Source of the DNA: Xanthomonas cannabis pv. cannabis
GTDB taxonomy: Bacteria; Pseudomonadota; Gammaproteobacteria; Xanthomonadales; Xanthomonadaceae
DNA: 49,114 nucleotides
Direction: 5' to 3'
NCBI RefSeq assembly: GCF_000802365.1
Contig: NZ_JSZE01000013.1
Location: 1 to 49,114, forward strand
In this document: piece after piece, positions 36,036-45,528 of the stretch
Position numbering within the stretch: the stretch's first letter is position 1
Layout: each line of letters starts with the position of its first letter
Notes under the pieces: model-generated
What the model saw: only the letters and a program-made list of their open reading frames with translations
Told to the model about the DNA's origin: nothing
The model's database searches: none
Translations under genes and position numbers: made by a program

Positions 36036-36183
36036 CGCCACATGATAAGCCCTGGCCCCAGGCAGGTTGCCGCCGGGCGTTGAGACAGATTGCCGCGCCC
36101 GGCCCGTTTTCCCCGCGTCGCCGGCACGGGCATGCCGGGTTCCACGCTACACTCCCCGGCCTGTGACCTGGCCACTTTCGCGC

Positions 36184-36762
36184 ATGACGTCTCGCTCGCA
36201 CGACACCTGGATTCTGAGTCTGCTCGCCCTCCTGATGGCGGCCACGCGGATCAATCACTTCCCGCCGGTCCCGGATGCGTCCTGGGCGGTGTTCTTCATC
36301 GGCGGCTTTCACCTGGCCGCGCGCACGCGGCTGGCGTTCCCGCTGTTGATGGGGCTTGCGGTGGCGGTGGACTGGCTGGTGATCACCCGCCAGGGCCTGA
36401 GCTTCTGGCAGCACTATTGCGTCTCGCCGGCCTACTGGTGCCTGATCCCAGCGTACTTCGCGCTGTGGGCCGGTGGCGTCTGGCTGCGCCGGCACTACCA
36501 CGGCGCCCATTGGAACGCGCTCGCCCGGCTGATGCCCGCCCTGCTGATCGGCGTGGCGCTGTGCCAGCTGATCGCCCAGGGCAGCTTCTACTGGATCAGT
36601 GCCAGCGTCAGTGAGCCCACGCTGGCCGGCTGGTTCAAGAACTACACCGACTGGCTGTGGCCCTACCTGCGCAGTGCGGCGCTGTATGTCGCCGCCGCCG
36701 CGTTGGTCCAGGTCGCGGCCGAGCGCCTGGCAGCGCCGCAGCACCATTCCCACGCCGGCTAG
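36184..36762 (+). CDS. DUF6580-like membrane protein, possible ECF-type substrate-binding component
   Basis: This 192-residue integral membrane protein has about six hydrophobic helices. The N-terminal MAATRINHFPPVPDASWAVFFIGG resembles the signature of DUF6580-type proteins, which are related to S components of energy-coupling-factor transporters. The gene ends 3 bp before a PduO cobalamin adenosyltransferase gene, so uptake of cobalamin or a corrinoid precursor is a reasonable inference. No ECF A, A' or T components are nearby. The ATG at 36184 begins the first helix region; upstream in-frame codons are not supported. Confidence 0.7.
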   Translation: MTSRSHDTWILSLLALLMAATRINHFPPVPDASWAVFFIGGFHLAARTRLAFPLLMGLAVAVDWLVITRQGLSFWQHYCVSPAYWCLIPAYFALWAGGVWLRRHYHGAHWNALARLMPALLIGVALCQLIAQGSFYWISASVSEPTLAGWFKNYTDWLWPYLRSAALYVAAAALVQVAAERLAAPQHHSHAG

Positions 36763-36765
36763 ATC

Positions 36766-37323
36766 ATGGGCAACCGGCTTTCGCGCATTTATACCCGCAC
36801 CGGCGACGATGGCAGCACCGGCCTGGGCGACGGCAGCCGTACCGGCAAGGACGCGCTGCGCGTCAATGCCTACGGGACCGTGGACGAGGCCAATTCGGCG
36901 CTCGGCGTGCTGTTGGCCGCGCCCGGCGTGCCTGCCCCGGTCGCCGACCTGCTGACCACCGTGCAGCACCAGCTGTTCGACCTGGGCGGCGAGCTGTGCA
37001 TCCCCGGGCATGCGGCGATCGAGGCGGCCGATATCGCCGCCCTGGAACGCCACTTGGACCATTACAACGACGGCTTGCCGCCGCTGCAGGAATTCATCCT
37101 GCCGGCTGGTGGCGAAGCGGCCGCGCGCTGCCACCTGGCCCGCACCATCGTGCGCCGGGCCGAGCGCGAGACCGTCGCGCTGTCCCGCCAGGAAGCGGTA
37201 CGCAGCGAGGCGATCGGCTATCTCAACCGGCTGTCGGACCTGTTGTTCGTCCTGGCGCGCGTGCTGGCACGGGTCGATGGCCAGCAGGAAGTGCTGTGGC
37301 GGCACGACCGCCGGCGCGGTTGA
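36766..37323 (+). CDS. pduO: Cob(I)alamin adenosyltransferase, PduO type
   Basis: This 185-residue trimeric enzyme attaches the adenosyl group of ATP to cob(I)alamin. The N-terminal ATP loop RIYTRTGDDGSTGLGDGSR and the YGTVDEANSALG motif are diagnostic. The C-terminal RRAERETVALSRQE and EAIGYLNRLSDLLFVLARV complete the five-helix bundle. It follows the membrane protein by 3 bp (TAG ATC ATG), so translation is coupled. Confidence 0.94.
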   Translation: MGNRLSRIYTRTGDDGSTGLGDGSRTGKDALRVNAYGTVDEANSALGVLLAAPGVPAPVADLLTTVQHQLFDLGGELCIPGHAAIEAADIAALERHLDHYNDGLPPLQEFILPAGGEAAARCHLARTIVRRAERETVALSRQEAVRSEAIGYLNRLSDLLFVLARVLARVDGQQEVLWRHDRRRG

Positions 37324-37361
37324 CCCTGTGCCCGGCACGGCGGAGAGGCTAGAGTCGTCCC

Positions 37362-38270
37362 ATGTTGGTCTTTACCCATCCCGCCTGCCTCGGTCACGAC
37401 GCCGGCCCCGAGCATCCTGAAAGCCCCGCCCGCCTGGAAGCGGTGGTCGACGCCCTGCGCGCCGCCTTTCCGGACCTGGACTGGCGCGAGGCGCCCCTGG
37501 CCAAGCTGGGCGACCTGTGCCGCGTGCATGAGCGCGAGCAGGTGGACGCGGTGCTGGAAACCGCTTTCGACGGCTATCGCCAACTGGATGTGGACACGCG
37601 GATGGTGCCTGCCTCGCGCGCGGCCGCCCTGCGCGCCGCCGGCGCCGGCATCGCCGCGGTGGACGCGGTCATGCAGGACCAGACCCGCACTGCCTTCTGC
37701 GCAGTGCGCCCGCCCGGCCACCACGCCACCGCCCAGGTGTCGATGGGCTTTTGCCTGTTCAACAACATCGCCGTGGCCGCCGCCCATGCGCGCGACCGGC
37801 ATGGGCTGGAGCGGATCACCATCGTCGATTTCGACGTCCACCACGGCAACGGCACGCAGGCGATCTTCGAGCGCGACCCGGCCGTGCAGTATCTGAGCAC
37901 CCATCAGTCCGGGCTCTATCCACACTCGGGCAGCGTCCACGAACGCGGCGTCGGCAACGTCCACAACCTGCTGCTGCCGCCGGGCAGCGACGGGCTGCGC
38001 TTCCGCAATGTCTGGGAGGACGAGATGCTGCCGCTGATCGATGCCTTCCGCCCGCAGCTGATCCTGATCTCGGCCGGTTTCGATGCGCACCTGCGCGATC
38101 CGCTGGCCGACCTGATGCTGGACGACGACGATTTTGCCTGGCTGACCGGCGCGCTGCGCACCCTGGCCGAGCGCCATGCGCGCGGTCGGGTGGTGTCCAT
38201 GCTGGAAGGCGGATACGACCTGCAGGCGTTGCGCGAGAGCAGCGTGGCCCACGTCGCCGCCCTGCGCTGA
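37362..38270 (+). CDS. Histone deacetylase-family (acetylpolyamine amidohydrolase-like) protein
   Basis: This 302-residue zinc amidohydrolase of the arginase/deacetylase fold has the tandem histidines H120-H121 in RPPGHHATAQ, the zinc ligands Asp158 and His160 in DFDVHHGNGTQ, the further Asp in ISAGFDAHLRDPLA and the transition-state tyrosine Tyr285 in LEGGYD. In bacteria these enzymes act on acetylated polyamines, acetoin-related or small-molecule amides, or lysine. The substrate is unknown. It lies 38 bp after pduO and may share its transcript. Confidence 0.9.
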   Translation: MLVFTHPACLGHDAGPEHPESPARLEAVVDALRAAFPDLDWREAPLAKLGDLCRVHEREQVDAVLETAFDGYRQLDVDTRMVPASRAAALRAAGAGIAAVDAVMQDQTRTAFCAVRPPGHHATAQVSMGFCLFNNIAVAAAHARDRHGLERITIVDFDVHHGNGTQAIFERDPAVQYLSTHQSGLYPHSGSVHERGVGNVHNLLLPPGSDGLRFRNVWEDEMLPLIDAFRPQLILISAGFDAHLRDPLADLMLDDDDFAWLTGALRTLAERHARGRVVSMLEGGYDLQALRESSVAHVAALR

Positions 38271-38395
38271 CCCCGTCGGCACGCCTGGCGCGCGGCCGCC
38301 GGCGATGAACCTCGCCCGCGCGGCGCAGCCGCTCTTCATTGCCCCTATGCGGGGTATACGGCAAGCTAGTCGCCATTTTATTGGTTGAACCACGC

Positions 38396-40828
38396 GTGCG
38401 CCGAGCTCTCCGCCTGCTGCCCCTGCCCTTGAGCATTGCCATCTGCCTCCCGGCCATGGCTGCCGACAAGCCGTTGAACTGGGGATTGTGCCCGGCCGTG
38501 GACCCGCTACCCGGCTTCGACGGCGCGCCCGCCGCGGACCCCAAGGCGGCCGAGATACGCCCGCAGTTGCCGACCGACATCGAAGGCGACCAGCTGTCCG
38601 GGACCAGTACCACTCCGCAATACCAGGGCAACGTGGCGCTCAAGCGCGGCGACCAGTTCCTGGGCGCAGACAACTTGCGCATGGACACCGAGACCGGCAA
38701 CTACATCGCCGAAGGCAACGTGCGGTACCAGGACAGCTCGTTCCGGATGATTGCCGACCGTGCCGAAGGCAATCAGGACACCGACGCCCACAAGGTCACC
38801 AACATCCAGTACCAACTGGTGGACCGGCGCGGCAACGGCGGTGCGGAATCTGTGGACCTGCAGGGCCAGGTCGGCCAGATGCATCGCTCGACCTATACCA
38901 CCTGCGATCCGTCGCAGCCGATCTGGCGCGTGCGTGCGCCCGAGATCGACGTCGACAATGAAGAAGGCTTCGGCACGGCACGCAATGCCGTGCTGCAGAT
39001 CGGCAAGGTGCCGGTGCTGTATTTCCCCTGGTTCAAGTTCCCGATCGACGACCGCCGTCAGACCGGCCTGCTGTTTCCGCAGTTCGGCCTGTCCGGCCGC
39101 AATGGCTTTGATTATCTGCAGCCGATCTATCTCAATCTGGCGCCGAACTACGATGCCACCCTGCTGCCGCGCTACATGAGCAAGCGCGGTTTCATGTTCG
39201 GCACCGAATTCCGTTACCTCTACGAGGGCGGTCGCGGTGAGATCACCGGCAATTACCTGCCCAATGACAACCTGCGCAAGAAAGACCGCGGCAGCGTCTT
39301 CTACACCGGTTATCACAACATCAACGATCACTGGCAGGCGCGCAGCAGCATCTCCTGGGTCAGCGACACGCGCTATGTGGAGGACTTCACCAGCCGCCTG
39401 AACGGCATGGGCTCGGCCTCCAGCCTGCAGAGCACCATCGGCATCTACGGCACCGGTGAAACCTGGACTGCAGGTTTGATGGCCGACCGCTGGCAGTTGA
39501 CCGACTACACGCTGGATGAGACGGCACTCCCCTATAACCGCCAGCCGCGCGCGTATTTCACGTGGGAGAAGCCATTTGGCTTCTTCGAGGCCGGGGTGTA
39601 TGCCGAGGCGGTGCGCTTCACGCACGACGATTCGTACCAAGTCTTCCGCGACGTCAATGACACAGACGGCGACAACGATACGGACGAATTCATCCGCACC
39701 AACGTCCGCAATTTCAACTACGCCGGCGGAACACGCCTGGACGTGAAGCCCTATATCTCGATGCCGCTATCGGGCGCAGCATGGTTCATGACGCCGACGG
39801 TCGCATGGCGACACACCGCTTATCAGCTGGACAGGGACCTTGCCAACACCAGCCCCCTGACAGGCGATCGCTCGCCCAGCCGCAGTCTGCCGATCGCCTC
39901 GCTGGATGCAGGCCTGTATTTTGACCGCGAAACCTCGCTGTTCGGGACCAACTATCTCAATACGCTGGAACCGCGCATGTACTACCTGTACGTGCCCTAC
40001 CGCGATCAGGACGATCTGCCGGTCTTCGATACCCGCCCGTTCACGTTTAGCTATGGCCAGCTGTTCCGCGACACCCGTTACACGGGCGCCGACCGCCAGA
40101 ACGATGCCAATCAGCTGACTCTGGCAGTGACCTCGCGCTGGCTGCGCCAGGACGACGGGCGCGAGAAGCTGTCGTTGAGTGCCGGCCAGATCCTGTATTT
40201 CAACGACTCGCTGGTCACCATCAACAACAGCACTAATCCGGCGACAAGCGGCGGTGAGCAGCCGATCGAACAAGGCAAGTCCGCCTGGGTGGCCGATGCC
40301 AACTACATGATCAACGACCGCTGGTCGATGGGCGCCACTTACCAGTGGAACCCGAACTCGCGCAAGGAAGATCTGGCCAGTGTGCGCACGCGCTATCTGC
40401 TGGGCAACGACGGCATCGTCAATCTGGCGTATCGCTACCGCCGCAATCCCACCGACAACAGCGATCAGCTCGAACAGGCCGACTTCTCGTTCCTGTACCC
40501 GATCAACCCCACCTGGAGTGCGGTCGGCCGTTATTACTACTCGCTGCTGGATCGCGAGCCGCTGGAGATGATCGGTGGCGTGCAGTGGGACAGCTGCTGC
40601 CTGGCAGTGCGCGCGCTGGTGCGCCGGTTCGTGCGCAACCGCGATGGCGAGATGGACAACTCCATCCAGTTCGAGTTCGTGCTCAAGGGCTTGAGCTCGT
40701 TTGGCCAGAACACGGACCGCACTTTGCGCCGTGCTATTCTCGGCTATTACCGCGACGACCTGTACCTGGTCCCGCCCAGCAACACCACGACCAATCCGGA
40801 CGATTACGATCCGAACCTGATTCCATGA
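38396..40828 (+). CDS. lptD: LPS-assembly outer-membrane protein LptD
   Basis: This is an 810-residue protein. A signal peptide ends at PAMAA; an OstA/LptA-like periplasmic jellyroll (about 70-230) is followed by a large barrel. The four cysteines needed for the paired disulfides are present: Cys32, Cys170 and adjacent Cys734-Cys735. With LptE it inserts lipopolysaccharide into the outer leaflet. The start is a GTG at 38396 (MRRALRLLPLPLS), giving a proper signal peptide; the longer frame begins with TTG. It overlaps surA by 4 bases. Confidence 0.97.
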   Translation: MRRALRLLPLPLSIAICLPAMAADKPLNWGLCPAVDPLPGFDGAPAADPKAAEIRPQLPTDIEGDQLSGTSTTPQYQGNVALKRGDQFLGADNLRMDTETGNYIAEGNVRYQDSSFRMIADRAEGNQDTDAHKVTNIQYQLVDRRGNGGAESVDLQGQVGQMHRSTYTTCDPSQPIWRVRAPEIDVDNEEGFGTARNAVLQIGKVPVLYFPWFKFPIDDRRQTGLLFPQFGLSGRNGFDYLQPIYLNLAPNYDATLLPRYMSKRGFMFGTEFRYLYEGGRGEITGNYLPNDNLRKKDRGSVFYTGYHNINDHWQARSSISWVSDTRYVEDFTSRLNGMGSASSLQSTIGIYGTGETWTAGLMADRWQLTDYTLDETALPYNRQPRAYFTWEKPFGFFEAGVYAEAVRFTHDDSYQVFRDVNDTDGDNDTDEFIRTNVRNFNYAGGTRLDVKPYISMPLSGAAWFMTPTVAWRHTAYQLDRDLANTSPLTGDRSPSRSLPIASLDAGLYFDRETSLFGTNYLNTLEPRMYYLYVPYRDQDDLPVFDTRPFTFSYGQLFRDTRYTGADRQNDANQLTLAVTSRWLRQDDGREKLSLSAGQILYFNDSLVTINNSTNPATSGGEQPIEQGKSAWVADANYMINDRWSMGATYQWNPNSRKEDLASVRTRYLLGNDGIVNLAYRYRRNPTDNSDQLEQADFSFLYPINPTWSAVGRYYYSLLDREPLEMIGGVQWDSCCLAVRALVRRFVRNRDGEMDNSIQFEFVLKGLSSFGQNTDRTLRRAILGYYRDDLYLVPPSNTTTNPDDYDPNLIP

Positions 40829-42216
40829 CCAAGCCTTTCTCTGTTGTTCTTGCCTCGCTGCTGGTGATCACCAGCACGGTCTCGCCGCTGGCCTCGGCGC
40901 AGCAATCCCAGCCGCTGGATCGTATCGCCGCCATCGTGGACGAAGACGTGGTGCTGCAGAGCGAGCTCGATCGCGCTGTGCGCAACGTCAAGTCGCAATA
41001 TGCGGGCCGCGAAAACCAGCTGCCGCCGGACGATGTCCTGCAGCGCCAGGTGCTCGAGCGCCTGGTCCTGGTCAAGTTGCAGGTGGGCCGCGCCGACGGC
41101 AGCGGGATCCGCGTCAGCGACGAGGAACTCAACCGCGCCATCGCCAGCATCGCCCAGCAGAACGGCACCACCGTCGATGGCCTGCGCCAGAAGCTGGCGG
41201 CCGACGGCATGGCATACGGCGACTTCCGCTCGTCGGTGCGCGAGGAGATCATCGTGCAGCGCCTGCGTCAGAGCTTTGCGCAGAGCCGCATCAGCGTGAG
41301 CGAAGGCGAAGTGGACACCGCGCTGGCCCAGCAGGCCACGACCGGTAGCCAGTATCACCTGGCCCATATCCTGGTCGGCCTGCCTGAAGGCGCGACCGCC
41401 GACCAGATCGCCACCGGCCAGAAGAAGGTCGATGGCGTCAAGGCGTTGATCGACAAGGGCGAGCTGGATTTCTCGGCAGCGGCGGTGCGTTATTCGGATA
41501 GCCCGAATGCGCTGGAAGGCGGCGACCTGGGCTGGCGCAGCCTGGACGAGATTCCCAACGCGTTTGCCCAGCTGATTCGCGACATGCAGCCTGGCCAGGT
41601 GGCCGGCCCGCTGCGTGGCCCCAGCGGTTTCCAGTTGCTCAAGCTGGTGGAAATGCGCGACGCCAATGCCGGCGGCGAGAAGAAGATGGTCACCGAGTAC
41701 AACGCGCGCCACATTCTGGTCCGCATCGGCGACAACCAGACCGACGCGCAGGCCAAGGCCAAGATCGACACGCTGCGCGCCCGCATCGTGGGCGGCGCGG
41801 ACTTCCAGGCGACGGCCAAGGAGTCCTCCGAGGACACCAACAGCCGCAGCCAGGGCGGCGACCTGGGCTGGTTCCCGGCCGATGCGTTCGGCCCGGACTT
41901 CGGCAAGCAGGTCGAGAGCCTGGCCGATGGCGCCGTGTCCGAGCCGTTCCGCACCCAGGCCGGCTGGCATATCGTGCAGCGCGTCGGCAGCCGCCAGACC
42001 GATGTCAGTTCCGAAAACCAGCGTGCGCAGATCCGTGAAACGATCGGTCGCCGCAAGCTGGAAGAGGAATACAACCGCTACCTGCAGGAACTGCGTGGCG
42101 AAGCGTACGTGAGCTACCGCACCGGCGATCGTGCCGACGGCAATGCCACTGCAGAGCCGACCAAGCCGGCCGAACCGGCTGCCCCGACCCCGCCGCCGGC
42201 ACAGCCGGCGCGCTGA
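40825..42216 (+). CDS. surA: Periplasmic chaperone and prolyl isomerase SurA
   Basis: This 463-residue protein has a signal peptide (to about residue 25), an N-terminal chaperone domain (DRIAAIVDEDVVLQSELDR) and two parvulin domains beginning near residues 176 (YHLAHILVGLPEG) and 293 (NARHILVRIGDN). It is longer than E. coli SurA (428) because of a Pro/Ala-rich tail of about 25 residues. SurA escorts outer-membrane proteins including LptD, encoded just upstream with an ATGA overlap. Confidence 0.97.
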   Translation: MTKPFSVVLASLLVITSTVSPLASAQQSQPLDRIAAIVDEDVVLQSELDRAVRNVKSQYAGRENQLPPDDVLQRQVLERLVLVKLQVGRADGSGIRVSDEELNRAIASIAQQNGTTVDGLRQKLAADGMAYGDFRSSVREEIIVQRLRQSFAQSRISVSEGEVDTALAQQATTGSQYHLAHILVGLPEGATADQIATGQKKVDGVKALIDKGELDFSAAAVRYSDSPNALEGGDLGWRSLDEIPNAFAQLIRDMQPGQVAGPLRGPSGFQLLKLVEMRDANAGGEKKMVTEYNARHILVRIGDNQTDAQAKAKIDTLRARIVGGADFQATAKESSEDTNSRSQGGDLGWFPADAFGPDFGKQVESLADGAVSEPFRTQAGWHIVQRVGSRQTDVSSENQRAQIRETIGRRKLEEEYNRYLQELRGEAYVSYRTGDRADGNATAEPTKPAEPAAPTPPPAQPAR

Positions 42217-42220
42217 GTCG

Positions 42221-43192
42221 ATGGGGGTCCCCTCGCTCGCGCTGGTGCCGGGCGAGCCGGCCGGGATCGGGCCGGAACTGTGTGTGCGGCTCGCCCAACG
42301 GCCGCGCACGGATGCGCACCTGATTGCCTACGCCGATCCTGACACCCTGCACAGCGCCGCACAGGCGCTGTCGCTGTGTGTGCGCCTGCTCGATCCGGAC
42401 CAGCCGGCGCGTCGCCCCGGCGACCTGCCGTTGTTTCCGGTTCGACAGGCGGCGCCGACCCGCTTCGGCCATGCCGATCCCGCCAATGCCGCGGCGGTGA
42501 TTGCCGGCCTGCGCACGGCCGCCGGCGACTGTCTGGCCGGGCGCCTGCGAGGCATCGTGACCGGCCCGGTGCACAAGGCGGTCATCAACGCCGGCGGCAT
42601 CGCCTATACCGGCACCACTGAATTGCTGGCCGAACAGGCCGGCTGCCCGGTAGTGATGATGCTGGCCAACAGCATCGTGCGCGTGGCGCTGGTGACCACG
42701 CACCTGCCGCTACGCGCGGTCGCCGATGCGATCAGCGCCGACGCGCTGATGCAGTGCCTGCGCATCACCCATACCGCCTTGCAGCGCGACTTCGGCCTGC
42801 CGACGCCGCGCATTGCCGTGCTCGGCCTCAACCCGCATGCGGGCGAGGACGGCCATCTGGGCCGCGAAGAACTGGATGTGATCATTCCGGTTCTGCAGCA
42901 GTTGCGCGGCGAGGGCCTGCAGCTGATCGGGCCATTGCCGGCAGATACCGCCTTCCTGCCGCAGAAACTGAGTGGCTTCGACGCGGTGGTGGCGATGTAC
43001 CACGACCAGGGCCTGCCGGTGCTGAAGTACAGCGGTTTCGAGCAGGCGGTGAACATCACCCTGGGCCTGCCCTACCCGCGCGTGGCGGTGGATCACGGCA
43101 CCGCGCTGGAACTGGCCGGCCGCGGAATCGCCGACCCGTCCAGCCTGATGGCGGCCACGGCGTTATGCGCGCGGCTGGCGGCGCGCGGCTGA
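42221..43192 (+). CDS. pdxA: 4-Hydroxythreonine-4-phosphate dehydrogenase PdxA
   Basis: This 323-residue NAD-dependent enzyme acts in pyridoxal 5'-phosphate biosynthesis. The metal-binding histidines lie in GPVHKAVINAGG, GLNPHAGEDGHLG and VAMYHDQGLPVLK. The start ATG at 42221 is 4 bp after the surA stop; there is no strong ribosome site, so coupled translation is likely. The order lptD-surA-pdxA-rsmA is conserved in gammaproteobacteria. Confidence 0.96.
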   Translation: MGVPSLALVPGEPAGIGPELCVRLAQRPRTDAHLIAYADPDTLHSAAQALSLCVRLLDPDQPARRPGDLPLFPVRQAAPTRFGHADPANAAAVIAGLRTAAGDCLAGRLRGIVTGPVHKAVINAGGIAYTGTTELLAEQAGCPVVMMLANSIVRVALVTTHLPLRAVADAISADALMQCLRITHTALQRDFGLPTPRIAVLGLNPHAGEDGHLGREELDVIIPVLQQLRGEGLQLIGPLPADTAFLPQKLSGFDAVVAMYHDQGLPVLKYSGFEQAVNITLGLPYPRVAVDHGTALELAGRGIADPSSLMAATALCARLAARG

Positions 43193-43307
43193 GCCACCAT
43201 CCCGGCAGGGCATTGCGAAGCTGCGTGCGCGTCACTGGCCGTGGCGGCACACGCCGCGCACGTCGCACCACACGGCGTGCAGCCGCCGGCTCCGTTAAAC
43301 TGCGCAG

Positions 43308-44096
43308 ATGAATTCTTCCTTCAGCGCACCGGCCAAGAAGTCGCTTGGCCAGCACTTTCTTGCCGACCGGTATTACATCGACCGGATCGTGCAGGCGGTG
43401 GGCCCGCGCGCCGGCCAGCACCTGGTCGAAATCGGCCCCGGTCAGGGCGCCATCACCTTCCCGCTGCTACGCACCCATGGCGCGTTGACCGTGATCGAGT
43501 TCGATCGCGACCTGATCGCTCCATTGACCGACGCTGCAGCGCCGATCGGCGCACTGAGCATCATTCATCGCGACGTGCTCAGCGTGGATTTCACCGCACT
43601 GGCCAACGGCACGCCGATCCGCCTGGTCGGCAACCTGCCCTACAACATTTCCTCGCCGATCCTGTTTCATGCGCTGGACCATGCCGCGGCCGTGGCCGAC
43701 ATGCATTTCATGCTGCAGAAGGAAGTGGTCGACCGCATGGCGGCCGGCCCCGGCAGCAAGGTGTATGGCCGGCTGAGCGTGATGTTGCAGGCGTACTGCG
43801 AGGTCACCGCGTTGTTCGTGGTGCCGCCAGGCGCGTTCCGGCCGCCGCCGAAGGTGGACTCGGCCGTGGTGCGACTGGTGCCGCGCGACCCGGCCACGGT
43901 GCAGATCAAGGACCGCCGCCGCTTCGCCGATGTGGTGCGCGCCGGTTTCGGGCAGCGCCGCAAGACCCTGCGCAATGCCTTGTCCAATGTGTGCGAACCA
44001 GCGCATTTCGAGGCCGCCGGCGTGCGTCCGGATGCCCGCGCCGAGCAGCTCGAGGTCGCCGATTTCATCCGGCTGGCCAATGTCGAGCTGGCTTGA
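43308..44096 (+). CDS. rsmA: 16S rRNA dimethyladenosine transferase RsmA (KsgA)
   Basis: This 262-residue methyltransferase dimethylates A1518 and A1519 near the 3' end of 16S rRNA. It shows KSLGQHFLAD, the SAM motif VEIGPGQGAITFPLL, the catalytic NLPYNISSPIL and the C-terminal helical domain with GQRRKTLRNALSN. The gap to pdxA is 115 bp, and the sequence just before the ATG (TTAAACT) may act as a promoter. Confidence 0.97.
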   Translation: MNSSFSAPAKKSLGQHFLADRYYIDRIVQAVGPRAGQHLVEIGPGQGAITFPLLRTHGALTVIEFDRDLIAPLTDAAAPIGALSIIHRDVLSVDFTALANGTPIRLVGNLPYNISSPILFHALDHAAAVADMHFMLQKEVVDRMAAGPGSKVYGRLSVMLQAYCEVTALFVVPPGAFRPPPKVDSAVVRLVPRDPATVQIKDRRRFADVVRAGFGQRRKTLRNALSNVCEPAHFEAAGVRPDARAEQLEVADFIRLANVELA

Positions 44097-44132
44097 GCAC
44101 CGCTCCCACAGTGGTTTATTTGGACTTTTCCC

Positions 44133-44516
44133 ATGCACGATGATCCACGCTATCGGGTCGAGGTCGAGGTCTCGCCGCGCTTCCTCGCCCACCAATCGAC
44201 CCCGGAAGAAGGCCGTTACGCCTTCGCCTACAGCATCCGTATCCAGAATGCGGGCGCGGTGCCTGCGCGCCTGGTGGCGCGCCACTGGAAGATCACCGAT
44301 GCCAACGGTCGCACCGAACAGGTCGATGGCGAAGGCGTGGTCGGCGAACAACCCTGGCTGCGTCCCGGCGAAGCCTTCCAGTACACCTCCGGGGTGCTGC
44401 TGGAAACCGAACAGGGCCAGATGCAGGGCCACTACGACATGGTGGCCGACGATGGCACCGAATTCACCGCCCCGATCGCCGCCTTCGTGCTGAGCGTACC
44501 CAGGACGCTGCACTGA
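44133..44516 (+). CDS. apaG: ApaG (DUF525) protein
   Basis: This 127-residue protein forms a fibronectin-III-like beta sandwich typical of Apa[59 protein letters not shown]. The function in bacteria is not settled, with pyrophosphate or dinucleotide binding suggested. It lies between rsmA and apaH, as in many gammaproteobacteria. There is no clear ribosome site. Confidence 0.96.
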   Translation: MHDDPRYRVEVEVSPRFLAHQSTPEEGRYAFAYSIRIQNAGAVPARLVARHWKITDANGRTEQVDGEGVVGEQPWLRPGEAFQYTSGVLLETEQGQMQGHYDMVADDGTEFTAPIAAFVLSVPRTLH

Positions 44517-44544
44517 TGACTGCTGGATTGATGGAGCGTGCGCG

Positions 44545-45528
44545 ATGAGCGTCTGGGCAATTGGCGACCTGCAGGGGTGTTACGACATCACCCAGCGCCT
44601 GCTGGAAAAGGTGAACTTCGACCCGGCCCGGGACACGCTGTGGTTCTGCGGCGACCTGGTCAACCGTGGCGGGCAATCGCTGGAGACGTTGCGCCTGGTG
44701 CATTCGCTGCGCGCGCACAGCGTGGTGGTGCTGGGCAATCACGACCTCTCGCTGCTGGCGATCGGCGCACGCTCGGAAGAGGAGCAGCTCAAGGTCAACC
44801 CGGACCTGCAGCGCATCGTGCTGGCCGAGGACCGCGACGTGCTGCTGGACTGGCTGCGCATGCAGAAGCTGGCGCATGTGGATCGCGAGCTGGGCTGGAT
44901 GATGATCCATGCCGGGCTGGCCCCGAAGTGGACCACCCAGATGGCCGAGAAACATGCCCGCGAGGTCGAGCAGCAGTTGCAGGGCGGCGGTTATCGCAAG
45001 CTGTTGCGCAACATGTACGGCGATCAGCCGGGCTGGTCGCCGGGGCTGAGCGGCTATGAGCGCAGCCGCGCCATCATCAATCTGTTCACGCGCATGCGCT
45101 ATTGCACCCCGCGCGGGCGGATCGCCACCGACGACAAGGGCACGCCCGGCACCCAGGCGCAGGGCCTGTATCCCTGGTTCGAAGTGCCCGGCCGGGTCGA
45201 ACGCGATCTGAAGATCGTCTGCGGGCATTGGTCGGCGCTGGGCCTGACGATCACCCAGGGCGTGCACGCCATCGATACCGGCGCGGTGTGGGGCGGCAAG
45301 CTCACCGCCCTGCAGCTGGACACCGACGAACTACGTGTCGTGCAGGTCCCCGGGCGCGAAGTCCCCACTCCGGCAGCACCGGCAGCGCATGCGCCGCGGC
45401 GCCCGCGCGAAGGCCAGGGCCGCCAGCGCGGGCGTGGCCGTGGACGGGGCCATGGCAGTGGCGGTGGCGCGAACACGGGGGCCGACACAGCGGCGCCCAA
45501 CCGGCCGGCCACACCGGCAACGGAATGA
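44545..45528 (+). CDS. apaH: Symmetrical diadenosine tetraphosphatase ApaH with Arg/Gly-rich tail
   Basis: This 327-residue metallophosphatase has GDLQGCYD, GDLVNRG and GNHD motifs, and cleaves Ap4A symmetrically and removes Np4 caps from RNA. Compared with E. coli ApaH (about 280 residues) it has an extra C-terminal segment, residues 278-327. Its centre (about 285-304) is Arg/Gly rich with RGRGRGRG, followed by Gly, Ala, Pro and Thr. Such tails often bind RNA in other proteins. GGAG precedes the ATG, 28 bp after apaG. Confidence 0.95.
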   Translation: MSVWAIGDLQGCYDITQRLLEKVNFDPARDTLWFCGDLVNRGGQSLETLRLVHSLRAHSVVVLGNHDLSLLAIGARSEEEQLKVNPDLQRIVLAEDRDVLLDWLRMQKLAHVDRELGWMMIHAGLAPKWTTQMAEKHAREVEQQLQGGGYRKLLRNMYGDQPGWSPGLSGYERSRAIINLFTRMRYCTPRGRIATDDKGTPGTQAQGLYPWFEVPGRVERDLKIVCGHWSALGLTITQGVHAIDTGAVWGGKLTALQLDTDELRVVQVPGREVPTPAAPAAHAPRRPREGQGRQRGRGRGRGHGSGGGANTGADTAAPNRPATPATE

